In this document: positions 1 to 7,861 of the stretch, piece by piece
Position numbering within the stretch: the first letter of the stretch is position 1
Layout: each line of letters opens with the position of its first letter
Source: an uncultured Erythrobacteraceae bacterium
GTDB lineage: Bacteria > Pseudomonadota > Alphaproteobacteria > Sphingomonadales > Sphingomonadaceae
Assembly: GCA_946482075.1 (NCBI GenBank)
Contig: CAMLQG010000098.1
Coordinates: forward strand, 1-12,248
Direction: 5' to 3'
DNA length: 12,248 nt
Program-made: the position numbers and the translations under genes
Notes under the pieces: model-generated
What the model was told of the DNA's origin: nothing
Seen by the model: the letters and a program-made list of their open reading frames with translations, nothing else
The model's database searches: none

Positions 1-13
1 CTCGGGGTCCAGC

Positions 14-20
14 AAGGGGA
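14..20 (+). promoter_or_regulatory. Shine-Dalgarno site of the adaptor gene
   Basis: AAGGGGA lies seven bases before the ATG at 28 and supports that start. The 27 bases before the gene hold nothing else I can assign. A TAG at 21-23 could end an upstream gene, but too little sequence is present to tell. Confidence 0.6.
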
Positions 21-27
21 TAGCGGC

Positions 28-1026
28 ATGCAGCGACGGGTTGCAGCAGTCGGCGGTGCAATCGTTCTGGTGGTGGCCCTGGCGCTGCTCGCGCGGGGCT
101 GCGGTCTGCTCGGAGAGGGCGACGGGCCGCTCGCGCTCTACGGCAATGTCGATGTGCGCCAGGTCGATCTCGCCTTCCGGGTTCCGGGCCGCATAGCGAC
201 GATCGGGCCCGAGGAAGGCGACAAGGTCAAGGCCGGCGAGGTGCTCGCCGAACTCGACAAGCAGCCGTTGACCGACATGCTGGCGACGTCCGACGCGCAG
301 TTGGGCGTGGCGCAGGCGGAACTGGCCAAGGCGCGGGCAGGCAGCCGGCCCCAGGAAATCGGCCAGGCCCAGGCGCGTCTTGCCGAAGCACAGGCCGGGT
401 TGGCCCGTGCACGCGAAGATTATGATCGCCGGTCCGGCCTGGTGAAAACGGGTGCGGTGAGCCAGCAGGTGTTCGATGCGAGCGAGGCCCAGTTCAAGGC
501 AGCGCAAGCCCAGGTCCGCGCGGCGGAACAAACGCTTTCGCTCGCCCGAGCCGGCGCGCGCGCCGAAGACCGCGAAGCCGCCGCCGCCCAGGCTGCCGCC
601 GCCCGCGCCCAGCGCGACAATGCCCGCACCAACCTGTCCGATGCCAGCCTGCGCGCACCCAACGCCGGCACTGTGCTGACCCGCGCGCGTGAACCGGGTG
701 CGATCGTCCAGCCCGGCGAAACGGTGCTGACGCTGACGATCGACCGCCCCATGCGTCTGCGCGCCTATGTCGGGGCGAACGATCTCTCGCGCATATCGCC
801 CGGCATGAAGGCGGACATCCGCGCGGACGGCAACGGCAAGACCTACAAGGGCCGGATCGCGCAGATTTCGCCCACTGCCGAATTCACGCCCAAGACGGTG
901 CAAACGGAAGATCTGCGCACGGACCTCGTCTATCGCGTGCGCGTGCTGGTCGACGATCCCGACGATGCTCTGCGCCAGGGCCAACCCGTCACCATATCGA
1001 TTCCCGACGCCCGGCCGCGCGGCTGA
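28..1026 (+). CDS. ybhG: HlyD-family periplasmic adaptor of ABC efflux pump (YbhG type)
   Basis: This is the periplasmic adaptor that would link the inner-membrane ABC exporter encoded downstream to an outer-membrane channel. The protein has 332 residues, the same length as I recall for E. coli YbhG. Residues about 5-24 form one hydrophobic anchor after an MQRR start. The first half of the barrel-sandwich (lipoyl-like) domain is about 36-78 and includes LYGNVDVR and the conserved EGDKVKAG turn. A long Ala/Gln/Arg-rich coiled-coil hairpin runs about 82-205. The second lipoyl half is about 206-237 (LRAPNAGTVLTRA, EPGAIVQPGE) and is followed by a beta-barrel region. The C-terminal stretch SPTAEFTPKTV ... 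DLRTDLVYRVRV ... DDALRQGQPVT matches YbhG closely from memory. Cys25 follows the anchor, but Arg at -2 makes a lipoprotein unlikely. The stop is one base before the next start, so the genes are co-transcribed. Family assignment is firm; the pumped substrate is unknown. Confidence 0.93.
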   Translation: MQRRVAAVGGAIVLVVALALLARGCGLLGEGDGPLALYGNVDVRQVDLAFRVPGRIATIGPEEGDKVKAGEVLAELDKQPLTDMLATSDAQLGVAQAELAKARAGSRPQEIGQAQARLAEAQAGLARAREDYDRRSGLVKTGAVSQQVFDASEAQFKAAQAQVRAAEQTLSLARAGARAEDREAAAAQAAAARAQRDNARTNLSDASLRAPNAGTVLTRAREPGAIVQPGETVLTLTIDRPMRLRAYVGANDLSRISPGMKADIRADGNGKTYKGRIAQISPTAEFTPKTVQTEDLRTDLVYRVRVLVDDPDDALRQGQPVTISIPDARPRG

Positions 1027-1027
1027 G

Positions 1028-2746
1028 ATGGACCGGACGGTCGCCATGGCGCGCGGCGTGGTCAAGCGGTTCGGCGGTCCCGACGCGTCGCCAGCGCTCG
1101 ACGGTGTCGACATGGCCATCCTGCGGGGGCGGATGACGGGCCTGGTCGGGCCGGACGGCGCGGGCAAGACCACGCTGATCCGCATCCTGGCAGGCCTGGT
1201 CGATCCCGACGAAGGCGAAGTGACCGTCAGCGGCGTGCCCGCCCGCCAGGCCGATCGCGAGCTGATCGGCTACATGCCCCAGCGCTTCGGCCTTTATGAA
1301 GATCTCACCGTTCGCGAGAATCTCGAACTCTATGCCGATCTGCGCGCCCTGCCGCTCGGCGAACGGGCGGATCGCTTCCGCTTGCTGCTGGACTTCACCG
1401 ATCTCGAACGGTTCCAGACCCGCCTTGCCGGCAAGCTTTCCGGCGGAATGAAGCAGAAGCTGGGCCTGGCCTGCGCACTGGTGCGTGAACCCGCGCTGCT
1501 GCTGCTCGACGAACCCGGCGTGGGCGTCGATCCGGTTTCGCGCCGCGAACTCTGGGCAATGGTGCGCGAACTGGCGGGCGACGGGATCGGCGTGCTGTGG
1601 TCAACCGCCTATCTCGACGAGGCGGAACGCTGCGACACGGTGTTCCTGCTGAGCGAAGGCAAGATGCTGCATGGCGGCCCGCCGGCGGACCTGACCGACA
1701 CGATGAAGGACCGCATCGTGCGCCTGACCGTATCCTCGGACGAACGCCGCCCCGTCCTGCGCAAGGCGCTCGACAATCCGGCGATCGCCGATGGCGCGAT
1801 CCAGGGGGCTTCGCTGCGCCTGATGCTGCGCGCCGATGCGAAGCGTCCCGCGGCACAAGAGCTCGGCGGCGGCGCGGGCGACCGGCTGGAGCCGGCGAAG
1901 GAACGGTTCGAGGACGCCTTCATCGACCTGTTGGGCGGCGGCCCGAAAGGCACGTCGGAACTCGCGCGGACCTATCGCACCATCCCGCGCGAGGACAAGC
2001 CCGCGATCGAGGCGCGCGGGCTGACCAAGCGCTTCGGGGACTTCACCGCCGCGCGCGATGTCAGCTTCCAGGTAGGCCAGGGACAGGTTTTCGGCCTGCT
2101 CGGCCCCAATGGCGCGGGCAAATCCACCACGTTCAAGATGCTTTGCGGGCTCCTTACGCCCAGCGAAGGGACCGGCTCCGTCGCCGGGCACGACCTGCGC
2201 CATGCGCGGGCGGACGCGCGCCAGTCATTGGGTTACATGGCGCAGAAATTCTCGCTCTATGGCGACCTGTCGGTGAAGCAGAATCTCGATTTCTTCGCCG
2301 GAGCCTATGGCCTGGCGGGCGCGTCCGCGCGCGAAGCGATCGAACAGGCGATCGAGACGTTCCATCTCGACCGCTATCTGCGCGACAATAGCGGCACTCT
2401 GCCCTTGGGCTACAAGCAGCGCCTGGCGCTGGCCTGCGCAGTGCTGCACCAGCCGCCGGTCCTCTTCCTCGACGAGCCGACATCGGGTGTCGATCCCATC
2501 GTCCGGCGCGAATTCTGGACCCATATCAACGGGCTGGTCGAAAGGGGCGTTGCCGTGCTGGTGACGACCCATTTCATGGAAGAAGCCGAATATTGCGACC
2601 GCATCGCGCTGATCTATCGCGCGGAACAGATCGCCACCGGCACGCCCGACGAACTGAAGGAACAGGCCGGCAAGCCCGGCGCCACGATGGAAGACGCTTT
2701 CGCTGCGCTGATCGAAGCGTCCGACGCCATGCGAGAGGCCGCATGA
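1028..2746 (+). CDS. ybhF: ABC exporter ATPase with two fused nucleotide-binding domains (YbhF type)
   Basis: This cytoplasmic ATPase of 572 residues carries two ABC domains in one chain and would power export through the two permeases that follow. NBD1 has Walker A GPDGAGKTT (41-49), signature LSGGMKQ (137-143) and Walker B ending LLLLDEP (D161, E162). NBD2 has Walker A GPNGAGKST (359-367), signature-like LPLGYKQ (458-464) and Walker B LFLDEPTSG (E483), with H-loop His515 in TTHFMEEAE. NBD1 has Ala194 where the H-loop His should be (STAYLDEAE), and the NBD2 signature departs from LSGGQ, so one composite ATP site looks canonical and the other degenerate. E. coli YbhF, as I recall it, shows the same pattern. 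The linker carries RFEDAFIDLLGG (293-304). I chose ATG 1028, one base after the upstream stop, over an in-frame ATG at 965, because the protein then begins directly in the NBD fold and matches family length. No strong Shine-Dalgarno is visible, so translational coupling is likely. Confidence 0.94.
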   Translation: MDRTVAMARGVVKRFGGPDASPALDGVDMAILRGRMTGLVGPDGAGKTTLIRILAGLVDPDEGEVTVSGVPARQADRELIGYMPQRFGLYEDLTVRENLELYADLRALPLGERADRFRLLLDFTDLERFQTRLAGKLSGGMKQKLGLACALVREPALLLLDEPGVGVDPVSRRELWAMVRELAGDGIGVLWSTAYLDEAERCDTVFLLSEGKMLHGGPPADLTDTMKDRIVRLTVSSDERRPVLRKALDNPAIADGAIQGASLRLMLRADAKRPAAQELGGGAGDRLEPAKERFEDAFIDLLGGGPKGTSELARTYRTIPREDKPAIEARGLTKRFGDFTAARDVSFQVGQGQVFGLLGPNGAGKSTTFKMLCGLLTPSEGTGSVAGHDLRHARADARQSLGYMAQKFSLYGDLSVKQNLDFFAGAYGLAGASAREAIEQAIETFHLDRYLRDNSGTLPLGYKQRLALACAVLHQPPVLFLDEPTSGVDPIVRREFWTHINGLVERGVAVLVTTHFMEEAEYCDRIALIYRAEQIATGTPDELKEQAGKPGATMEDAFAALIEASDAMREAA

Positions 2747-3879
2747 TCGGCCACCTGCCCCGCTCGCCCCGCCTGCGCCGCTTCGCCGCCATGCTGGTGA
2801 AGGAAACGCGCCAGATCCTGCGCGATCCCTCAACCTTCCTCATCGCCTTCGTGCTGCCGGTGCTGCTGCTGTTCCTGATGGGCTTCGGCGTCAATCTGGA
2901 CGCGTCGCGCACGCGCATCGGGCTGTCGGTCCAGGATGACAGCGCAGCGGCGCGATCGCTTGCCGCTGCCTTTCAGCATTCGCGCTATTTCGACGTGCGG
3001 ATGACGGGGGCCATGCAGGAGTTGAAGCAAGGCATGGTCTCGGGCGCGGTCAGAGGACTGGTGATCATCCCGCAGGATTTCGGCCGCCAGACGGCGCGCG
3101 GCGGCGGAACGATCCAAGTGGTGACCGACGGCTCCATCCCCAACACCGCCAGCTTCATCGCCGCCTATGCCGAGGGAGTCCGCGCAAGCTGGATGCTGGC
3201 CCAGACCGCCGACCAGGGCCGTGCCGCCGCTCCGCCGATCGCGGTCTCCAACCGTTTCTGGTTCAACCCGGAGCTCGCCAGCCGCAATTTCCTCGTACCC
3301 GGTTCGATCGCGGTCGTGATTACGATGATCGGCTCGCTGCTCACCGCGCTGGTCGTCGCACGGGAATGGGAGCGCGGCACGATGGAAGCGCTGATGGCGA
3401 CGTCGATCGGCATGGACGAATTCCTGCTGACCAAGGTGATCCCCTATTTCGTCCTCGGCCTCGTCTCGATGACGATCTGCACGCTGCTGGCGATATTCCT
3501 GTTCAACGTGCCGTTCCGGGGCTCGATCCTCGCGCTGCTGGCCATAGCGTCCGTCTATCTGGTGCCGTCGCTGGGCCAGGGACTGCTGATCTCGTCGGTC
3601 TTCAAGAACCAGTTCGTGGCGAGCCAGGTGGCCCTGCTGACCGCCTTTCTGCCGACCATGCTGCTCTCGGGCTTCATCTTCGAGATCTCGTCCATGCCGC
3701 GGGTGATCCAGGCGCTGACCTATATCGTGCCGGCCCGCTATCTCATCCCGCAATTGCAGACAGTGTTCATCGCGGGCGACGACTGGTCCCTCTTCCTCCC
3801 CTATATGGGCGTGCTGCTGGCCTTCGGGACCGTGCTGTTCCTGCTCTGCGTGCGCGCCACGCAAAGGCGGATCGCGTGA
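2743..3879 (+). CDS. ybhS: ABC-2 type permease, first subunit (YbhS type)
   Basis: This inner-membrane permease subunit of 378 residues (E. coli YbhS has about 377) would pair with the next gene product to form the export path driven by the fused ATPase. An N-terminal VKETRQILRDP elbow (19-29) leads into a first membrane span at about 32-48. A large extracytoplasmic domain follows (about 50-180, with VVTDGSIPNTA and RFWFNPE). Five more hydrophobic segments lie at about 184-205, 232-254, 259-285, 293-314 and 350-371. The cytoplasmic coupling motif REWERGTMEAL is at 207-217, and MLLSGFIFEISSMP lies near 306-319; both are typical of ABC-2 permeases. The ATG overlaps the upstream TGA as ATGA, with GAGAGG at 2733-2738 just before it. 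An in-frame ATG at 2593 was rejected because it would overlap the ATPase gene by about 150 bases and add an unrelated Arg/His-rich tail. Confidence 0.93.
   Translation: MIGHLPRSPRLRRFAAMLVKETRQILRDPSTFLIAFVLPVLLLFLMGFGVNLDASRTRIGLSVQDDSAAARSLAAAFQHSRYFDVRMTGAMQELKQGMVSGAVRGLVIIPQDFGRQTARGGGTIQVVTDGSIPNTASFIAAYAEGVRASWMLAQTADQGRAAAPPIAVSNRFWFNPELASRNFLVPGSIAVVITMIGSLLTALVVAREWERGTMEALMATSIGMDEFLLTKVIPYFVLGLVSMTICTLLAIFLFNVPFRGSILALLAIASVYLVPSLGQGLLISSVFKNQFVASQVALLTAFLPTMLLSGFIFEISSMPRVIQALTYIVPARYLIPQLQTVFIAGDDWSLFLPYMGVLLAFGTVLFLLCVRATQRRIA
3863..3867 (+). promoter_or_regulatory. Shine-Dalgarno site that decides the GTG start of the second permease
   Basis: AAAGG lies eight bases before GTG 3876, at the end of the preceding permease gene. 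It supports the non-ATG start, which gives a protein of family length. The next in-frame ATGs fall inside the conserved KEFWAMMRDP elbow and would truncate it. Confidence 0.6.
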
Positions 3880-4985
3880 TCGGGACGCGCCTCAGGGCGA
3901 TCATCGTCAAGGAATTCTGGGCGATGATGCGCGATCCGCGGTCGCGCATCATCCTGATCGCGCCGCCGCTGCTCCAGCTGTTCCTGTTCGGCTTCGCCTC
4001 CACGATGGAAGTGAACAATATCCGCGTGGGCGTGCTCGATCAGGATCACGGCCGGGGGAGCCGGGAAGTGGTCGAACGGCTGGCGGGAAGCCCCAACGTC
4101 AAGGAAATCCTGCTGCTCCATTCCGAGCAGGAGATGCGCGACGCGATCAACCGGCAGCGCGTGATCGTGGCGCTGCGCTTCGATCCCCGCTTCTCGGCCG
4201 ATGTCGATACCGGGAAAGGCGCGCTGATCGGCGCGATCTATGACGGCAGGCGCTCGAACGCGGCGCAGATCGTGGCGAGCTATGTCGAACGGATCGCGGC
4301 CGAAGCCGGAGCCGGCCTGTCGCGCACGCCGCCCGCCCGTTCGCCACCGATGTCCACCGCCACGCACTGGTTCAATCCGAACCTCGACTATATGTGGTTC
4401 GTGATGCCCGCGCTGATCGTGATCCTGGCGGCCGTTTCGGCGCTGGGCGTGGTTTCGCAGGCCGTGGCGCGCGAAAGGGAGCTGGGCACGTTCGATCAGC
4501 TCATGGTGTCTCCCCTGCGCACGCACGAGCTGCTGATCGGAAAGATGATCCCGCCCGTGATCGTCGGCCTGGCCAATGTCACCCTGTTCGTCCTGCTGGT
4601 GCCGACCGTGTTCGGCGTGCCGCTGACGGGCTCGATCGCACCGTTCTATATCGCCCTGTTCTTCTACCTGCTTTCGGTGACTGCGATCGGGATGCTCATT
4701 TCCACCGTGTCGGCCACCCAGCAGCAGGGCTTCCTGGGCATGTTCGTGGTCTCGGTGCCGATGATCATCCTCTCGGGCTATGCGAGCCCCGTCGACAACA
4801 TGCCGGGCTGGCTGCAGGTCGTCACCTGGTTCAATCCGCCTTCCTGGTTCCTCACCATTTCAGAGGGGACATTCCTCAAGGCCATGCCGGCAAGCGTGAT
4901 CCTGGCCAACACATGGCCGATCGTCCTGATCGCGACCGGCGCGACGCTGGCCGCGGCCGCCCTGTTCCGGTCCCGGATGGAGTAG
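3876..4985 (+). CDS. ybhR: ABC-2 type permease, second subunit (YbhR type)
   Basis: This is the second, non-identical inner-membrane permease subunit, 369 residues from a GTG start (E. coli YbhR has about 368). The N-terminal elbow IVKEFWAMMRDPRSR (about 10-24) leads to a first span at 25-42. The extracytoplasmic domain (about 45-172) contains LDQDHGRGSRE, YDGRRSNAAQI and HWFNPNLDYMWF. Further spans lie near 174-196, 225-247, 255-277, 285-303 and 343-363. The coupling motif AREREQGT-like ARERELGTFDQLMVSPL (198-214) and LSGYASPVDNMP (299-310) are family hallmarks. The GTG overlaps the preceding TGA by three bases (GTGA), so translation is probably coupled. An in-frame ATG at 3366 would overlap the YbhS gene by more than 500 bases and translate it in a wrong frame, so it was discarded. 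Having both permeases supports a heterodimeric transmembrane unit. Confidence 0.93.
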   Translation: MIGTRLRAIIVKEFWAMMRDPRSRIILIAPPLLQLFLFGFASTMEVNNIRVGVLDQDHGRGSREVVERLAGSPNVKEILLLHSEQEMRDAINRQRVIVALRFDPRFSADVDTGKGALIGAIYDGRRSNAAQIVASYVERIAAEAGAGLSRTPPARSPPMSTATHWFNPNLDYMWFVMPALIVILAAVSALGVVSQAVARERELGTFDQLMVSPLRTHELLIGKMIPPVIVGLANVTLFVLLVPTVFGVPLTGSIAPFYIALFFYLLSVTAIGMLISTVSATQQQGFLGMFVVSVPMIILSGYASPVDNMPGWLQVVTWFNPPSWFLTISEGTFLKAMPASVILANTWPIVLIATGATLAAAALFRSRME

Positions 4986-4988
4986 TTC

Positions 4989-6410
4989 ATGCGCATCCTT
5001 TCCTTTGCCTCCTGCCTGGTGTTCCTGTCGCTCGGCGCGTGCACCGTGGGCCCGGACTACGAACGGCCGAAGATCGGCGGCACCGAAACCGGCGGATGGG
5101 TCCAGCCCGATGCGACGCTGACCGAGGTGGAGCTCGAACCGTGGCGCGCGCTCGGCGATCCGCTGCTGGTGGAACTGATCGAGCGCGCCGGCACGGCCAA
5201 TCTCGACTTGCGCCAGGCCGAAGCGCGGCTGCGCGAAGCGCGTGCCGGGCGCGATGCGGCGGCAGGCCGCACGCTGCCGCAACTCGCCGCGAACGGATCG
5301 GCGACCGAGCAGCAGCTGTCGGAGAACGGCCAGCTTCCGCTCAACTCGCTTCCGGGCTTCGACCGGCGTTTCTCGCTGTTCGATGGCGGGTTCGACGCGT
5401 CGTGGGAAATCGACCTGTGGGGCGGCGGCAGGCGCGCGGTGGAAGCGGCATCGCGGCGGATCGAGGCAGCGGATGCGCAGCGCCGGGAAACCCGCCTGCA
5501 GGTCGTCGCCGAAGTGGCCCGCATCTATGCCGAATTGCGCGGCGCGCAGGCACAGGCGGTGGAACTGCGGGCGGAAGCCAAGGCTCAGCGCGATATCGCG
5601 AAACTGGTGCGCCAGCGCTTCGATGCGGGCGAAGCCTCGCGCTTCGACGATGTCCGCGCCGAAGCGCAGGCCCGCAGCGCGGAAGCCGCCATCCCCGGCG
5701 CCGATGCCCGCATCCGCGCTTCCGCTTACGCGCTCGCGCTGCTGACGGCCCAGCCGCCCGAAGCCCTGGCCGACAGGCTGCTCACCCCGGCGCCGATGCC
5801 GGAGCCGCCCGAACTGGTGGCGGCCGGCCTGCGCTCCGACATGCTGCGCCGCCGGCCGGACGTGGCTGCTGCCGAAGCCGCGCTTGCCGCGGCCACGGCG
5901 GATGTGGGCGTGGAGACGGCCAATCTCTTCCCGCGCATCTCGCTCCTCGGCAGCATCGGCCAGCAATCGCGCAGCACGGATGATTTCACGTCCGGGGGCA
6001 GCACGCGCTTTTCCGTCGGGCCTTCGTTCCATTGGCCGATCTTTGCCGGCGGCACGATCCGCGCGCAGATCCGCGCTTCCAAGGCACGCGCGGACGGCGC
6101 TGCCGCGGCTTACGAAAAGGCGGTGCTCGGCGCGCTGGCGGATAGCGAGACGGCCCTCAACGCCTATGGCGCGGCTCTGGCCGCCGCGCGCGAGCTGGAG
6201 ATCGCGCGCGACCGGGCATCGACCGCGCTTGCCCTCGCCCAGCAGCGCTATCGCGCGGGCGAGGACGATCTGCTCCTGCTGCTCGACGCAACCTCGCGTT
6301 TCAACGCCGCCGACCGCGCGGCGAGCGATGCGCGCGTGGAGGCACTGCGTGCGCATGCCAGGCTGGTGAAAGCGCTGGGCGGGGGGTGGAGGGATGAAGA
6401 GGCTAAATAA
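4989..6410 (+). CDS. Outer-membrane efflux lipoprotein, NodT/OprM (TolC-like) family
   Basis: This would be the outer-membrane channel of the pump. The protein has 473 residues. Its short signal peptide (1-17) ends in lipobox LGAC, so Cys18 should be lipidated after cleavage by signal peptidase II. The mature protein opens with TVGPDYERP, the usual start of this family. Two OEP repeats follow. The first has ANLDLRQAEARLREARA (70-86) and the landmark DASWEIDLWGG (136-146). The second begins about 270 with LRSDMLRRRPDVAAAE (281-296) and ANLFPRISLLGSIG (311-324). It ends in the typical LVKALGGGW. Such proteins trimerise into a beta-barrel with a periplasmic helical tunnel. The ATG lies three bases after the ybhR stop, with GGAG at 4979-4982, so it is the last operon gene. 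In E. coli the Ybh cluster has no outer-membrane gene. NodT proteins are more often linked to RND pumps, so partner exchange with another pump is possible. Confidence 0.92.
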   Translation: MRILSFASCLVFLSLGACTVGPDYERPKIGGTETGGWVQPDATLTEVELEPWRALGDPLLVELIERAGTANLDLRQAEARLREARAGRDAAAGRTLPQLAANGSATEQQLSENGQLPLNSLPGFDRRFSLFDGGFDASWEIDLWGGGRRAVEAASRRIEAADAQRRETRLQVVAEVARIYAELRGAQAQAVELRAEAKAQRDIAKLVRQRFDAGEASRFDDVRAEAQARSAEAAIPGADARIRASAYALALLTAQPPEALADRLLTPAPMPEPPELVAAGLRSDMLRRRPDVAAAEAALAAATADVGVETANLFPRISLLGSIGQQSRSTDDFTSGGSTRFSVGPSFHWPIFAGGTIRAQIRASKARADGAAAAYEKAVLGALADSETALNAYGAALAAARELEIARDRASTALALAQQRYRAGEDDLLLLLDATSRFNAADRAASDARVEALRAHARLVKALGGGWRDEEAK

Positions 6411-6447
6411 GATCCCCTCCCCATCGCCTCAGGCGACAGGGAGGGTC
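6411..6447. terminator. Composite hairpin after the efflux operon (possible terminator or palindromic repeat)
   Basis: Directly after the TAA of the outer-membrane gene, CCCTCCC (6415-6421) pairs with GGGAGGG (6439-6445). Inside it TCGCC (6424-6428) pairs with GGCGA (6432-6436) around a TCA loop, with a CA/CA internal loop between the stems. No T-run follows, so this is not a textbook intrinsic terminator. Its position suggests a transcript-end structure or a member of the CCCCTCC-type palindromes also seen inside the carboxylase gene at 11507-11611. Confidence 0.55.
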
Positions 6448-6548
6448 AGGTTGCGGAAACCCCAAACCGAAAACGTCTCGCTGGACTGACCGCGCCCCTT
6501 GGTGAACACTTCATCCGGGAACGGACATCCATCTGAGAGGGGACAACC
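6448..6548 (+). promoter_or_regulatory. metY leader region with ribosome binding site
   Basis: These 101 bases lie between the hairpin and metY and must hold its promoter if metY is transcribed on its own. I see no convincing -35/-10 pair: TTGCGG at 6451-6456 has no good partner 17 bases on. GAGAGG at 6535-6540 (extending as GGGG), eight bases before ATG 6549, is a plausible Shine-Dalgarno. I looked for SAM-II riboswitch features, common before alphaproteobacterial met genes, and did not find them. Confidence 0.4.
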
Positions 6549-7847
6549 ATGACCGAGAAAACGCTTCATCCCGAAACGCTGGCGCTCCATGCGGGATGGC
6601 GGGCCGATCCCGCCACCGGCGCTGTCGCGCCGCCGATCGTCCAGACCACGTCCTATCAGTTCCGCGATACCGAACATGCGGCGAATCTCTTCGCGCTGAA
6701 GGAACTGGGCAATATCTACACTCGCATAGGCAACCCGACGACCGATGTGCTGGAACAGCGAATCGCGGCGCTGGAAGGTGGCGCCGCTGCGCTCGCGGTC
6801 GCTTCCGGGCAGGCTGCCTCCGCCTATGCGATCCAGAACCTTGCCAGCGCGGGCGACAATATCGTGTCCGGCACCGACCTCTATGGCGGCACGTGGAATC
6901 TCTTCGCCAACACGCTGAAAGCCATGGGCATCGAAGTGCGCTTCGTCGATCCGGCCGATCCGCAGGCGTTCCTGCGCGCCAGCGACGATCGCACCCGCGC
7001 GTGGTATGTCGAAACGCTGCCCAATCCCAAGCTGGTCGTCTGCCCGATCGACGAGATCGCCGCGCTCGGCCGGCCGATCGGCATCCCGCTGATCGTCGAC
7101 AACACGGCCGCCCCGCTGCTGGCCCGCCCGTTCGACCATGGCGCCGCGATCGTGGTCTATTCGACCACCAAATATATCGGCGGCCACGGCACTTCGATCG
7201 GCGGAATGATCGTCGATGGCGGCAATTTCGACTGGTCCGCCTTTCCTGAGCGCCAGCCGCAGCTCAATACGCCCGATCCCAGCTATCACGGCGCGATCTG
7301 GGCGGAAGCGGCCAAACCGCTGGGCCCGATCGCCTATATATTGCGGGCCCGCACCATCCTGCTGCGCGATCTGGGCGCGTCGCTCTCGCCGTTCAACGCC
7401 TTCCAGATACTCCAAGGGCTGGAAACCCTTCCGCTGCGCATGCCGCGCCATTGCGAGAACGCGCTAAAAGTGGTGGCTTTCCTGCAATCGCGTCCCGACG
7501 TGATCAAGGTCATCCACCCCGGCGTCCAGAGCGGCATCCAGGCAGAGCGTGCGGCGCGCCACCTGACGGGCGGCCTGGGCGGCCTCGTGGGATTCGAGCT
7601 GGAAGGCGGACACGATGCCGGCCGGCGCTTCATCGATGCGCTGGAGCTGCTCTACCATGTCGCCAATATCGGCGACGCGCGCAGCCTGGCGATCCACCCG
7701 GCATCGACCACCCATTCGCAGCTGACCGAAAGCGAACAGCTCGCGACCGGCGTGTCGCCCGGCTATGTCCGCCTTTCGATCGGCCTCGAACATATCGACG
7801 ACATAGTGGCGGATCTCGCCCAGGCGTTGGACCGGGCGGGGGGATAG
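6549..7847 (+). CDS. metY: O-acetylhomoserine (thiol)-lyase, PLP-dependent (MetY type)
   Basis: This cytoplasmic enzyme of the Cys/Met PLP-dependent family would convert O-acetyl-L-homoserine and sulfide to L-homocysteine and acetate, the direct sulfhydrylation route to methionine. At 432 residues it fits the MetY group, which is longer than the roughly 380-400 residues of cystathionine gamma-synthase or beta-lyase. Visible landmarks are LALHAGWRADPATGA (11-25), YTRIGNPTTDVLEQRIAALEGG (57-78, with the cofactor-phosphate Tyr57 and Arg59 of the neighbouring subunit), VASGQAA (84-90), Asp184 in VDNTAAP, and the Schiff-base Lys208 in YSTTKYIGGHGT. The C-terminal NIGDARSLAIHPASTTHS and YVRLSIGLEHIDDI are strongly conserved in OAH sulfhydrylases. 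It appears to be a single-gene unit; neither neighbour is a sulfur gene. Use of O-succinylhomoserine cannot be excluded from sequence alone. Confidence 0.9.
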   Translation: MTEKTLHPETLALHAGWRADPATGAVAPPIVQTTSYQFRDTEHAANLFALKELGNIYTRIGNPTTDVLEQRIAALEGGAAALAVASGQAASAYAIQNLASAGDNIVSGTDLYGGTWNLFANTLKAMGIEVRFVDPADPQAFLRASDDRTRAWYVETLPNPKLVVCPIDEIAALGRPIGIPLIVDNTAAPLLARPFDHGAAIVVYSTTKYIGGHGTSIGGMIVDGGNFDWSAFPERQPQLNTPDPSYHGAIWAEAAKPLGPIAYILRARTILLRDLGASLSPFNAFQILQGLETLPLRMPRHCENALKVVAFLQSRPDVIKVIHPGVQSGIQAERAARHLTGGLGGLVGFELEGGHDAGRRFIDALELLYHVANIGDARSLAIHPASTTHSQLTESEQLATGVSPGYVRLSIGLEHIDDIVADLAQALDRAGG

Positions 7848-7861
7848 AACGCATCTGAATT

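Noticed and set aside
100..105. Lipoprotein signal at Cys25 of the adaptor
   Set aside because: The residues before it are LARG, with Arg at -2 and Ala rather than Leu at -3, which is a poor lipobox. A simple N-terminal membrane anchor fits better.
965..1027. Upstream ATG 965 as start of the ATPase
   Set aside because: It would add 21 residues encoded within the adaptor gene with no similarity to the family. ATG 1028 directly follows the adaptor stop.
4394..5983. A 529-codon + frame overlapping the second permease and the outer-membrane gene
   Set aside because: It crosses two well-supported genes in another frame and its composition (Arg, Gly, Ala, Pro) is typical of an out-of-frame reading of GC-rich DNA.
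6448..6548. SAM-II (SAM-alpha) riboswitch before metY
   Set aside because: GGTGAA near 6501 recalls the start of the motif, but the GCTTGC and GCTAAA segments and the pseudoknot pairing partners that I know from the consensus are absent.
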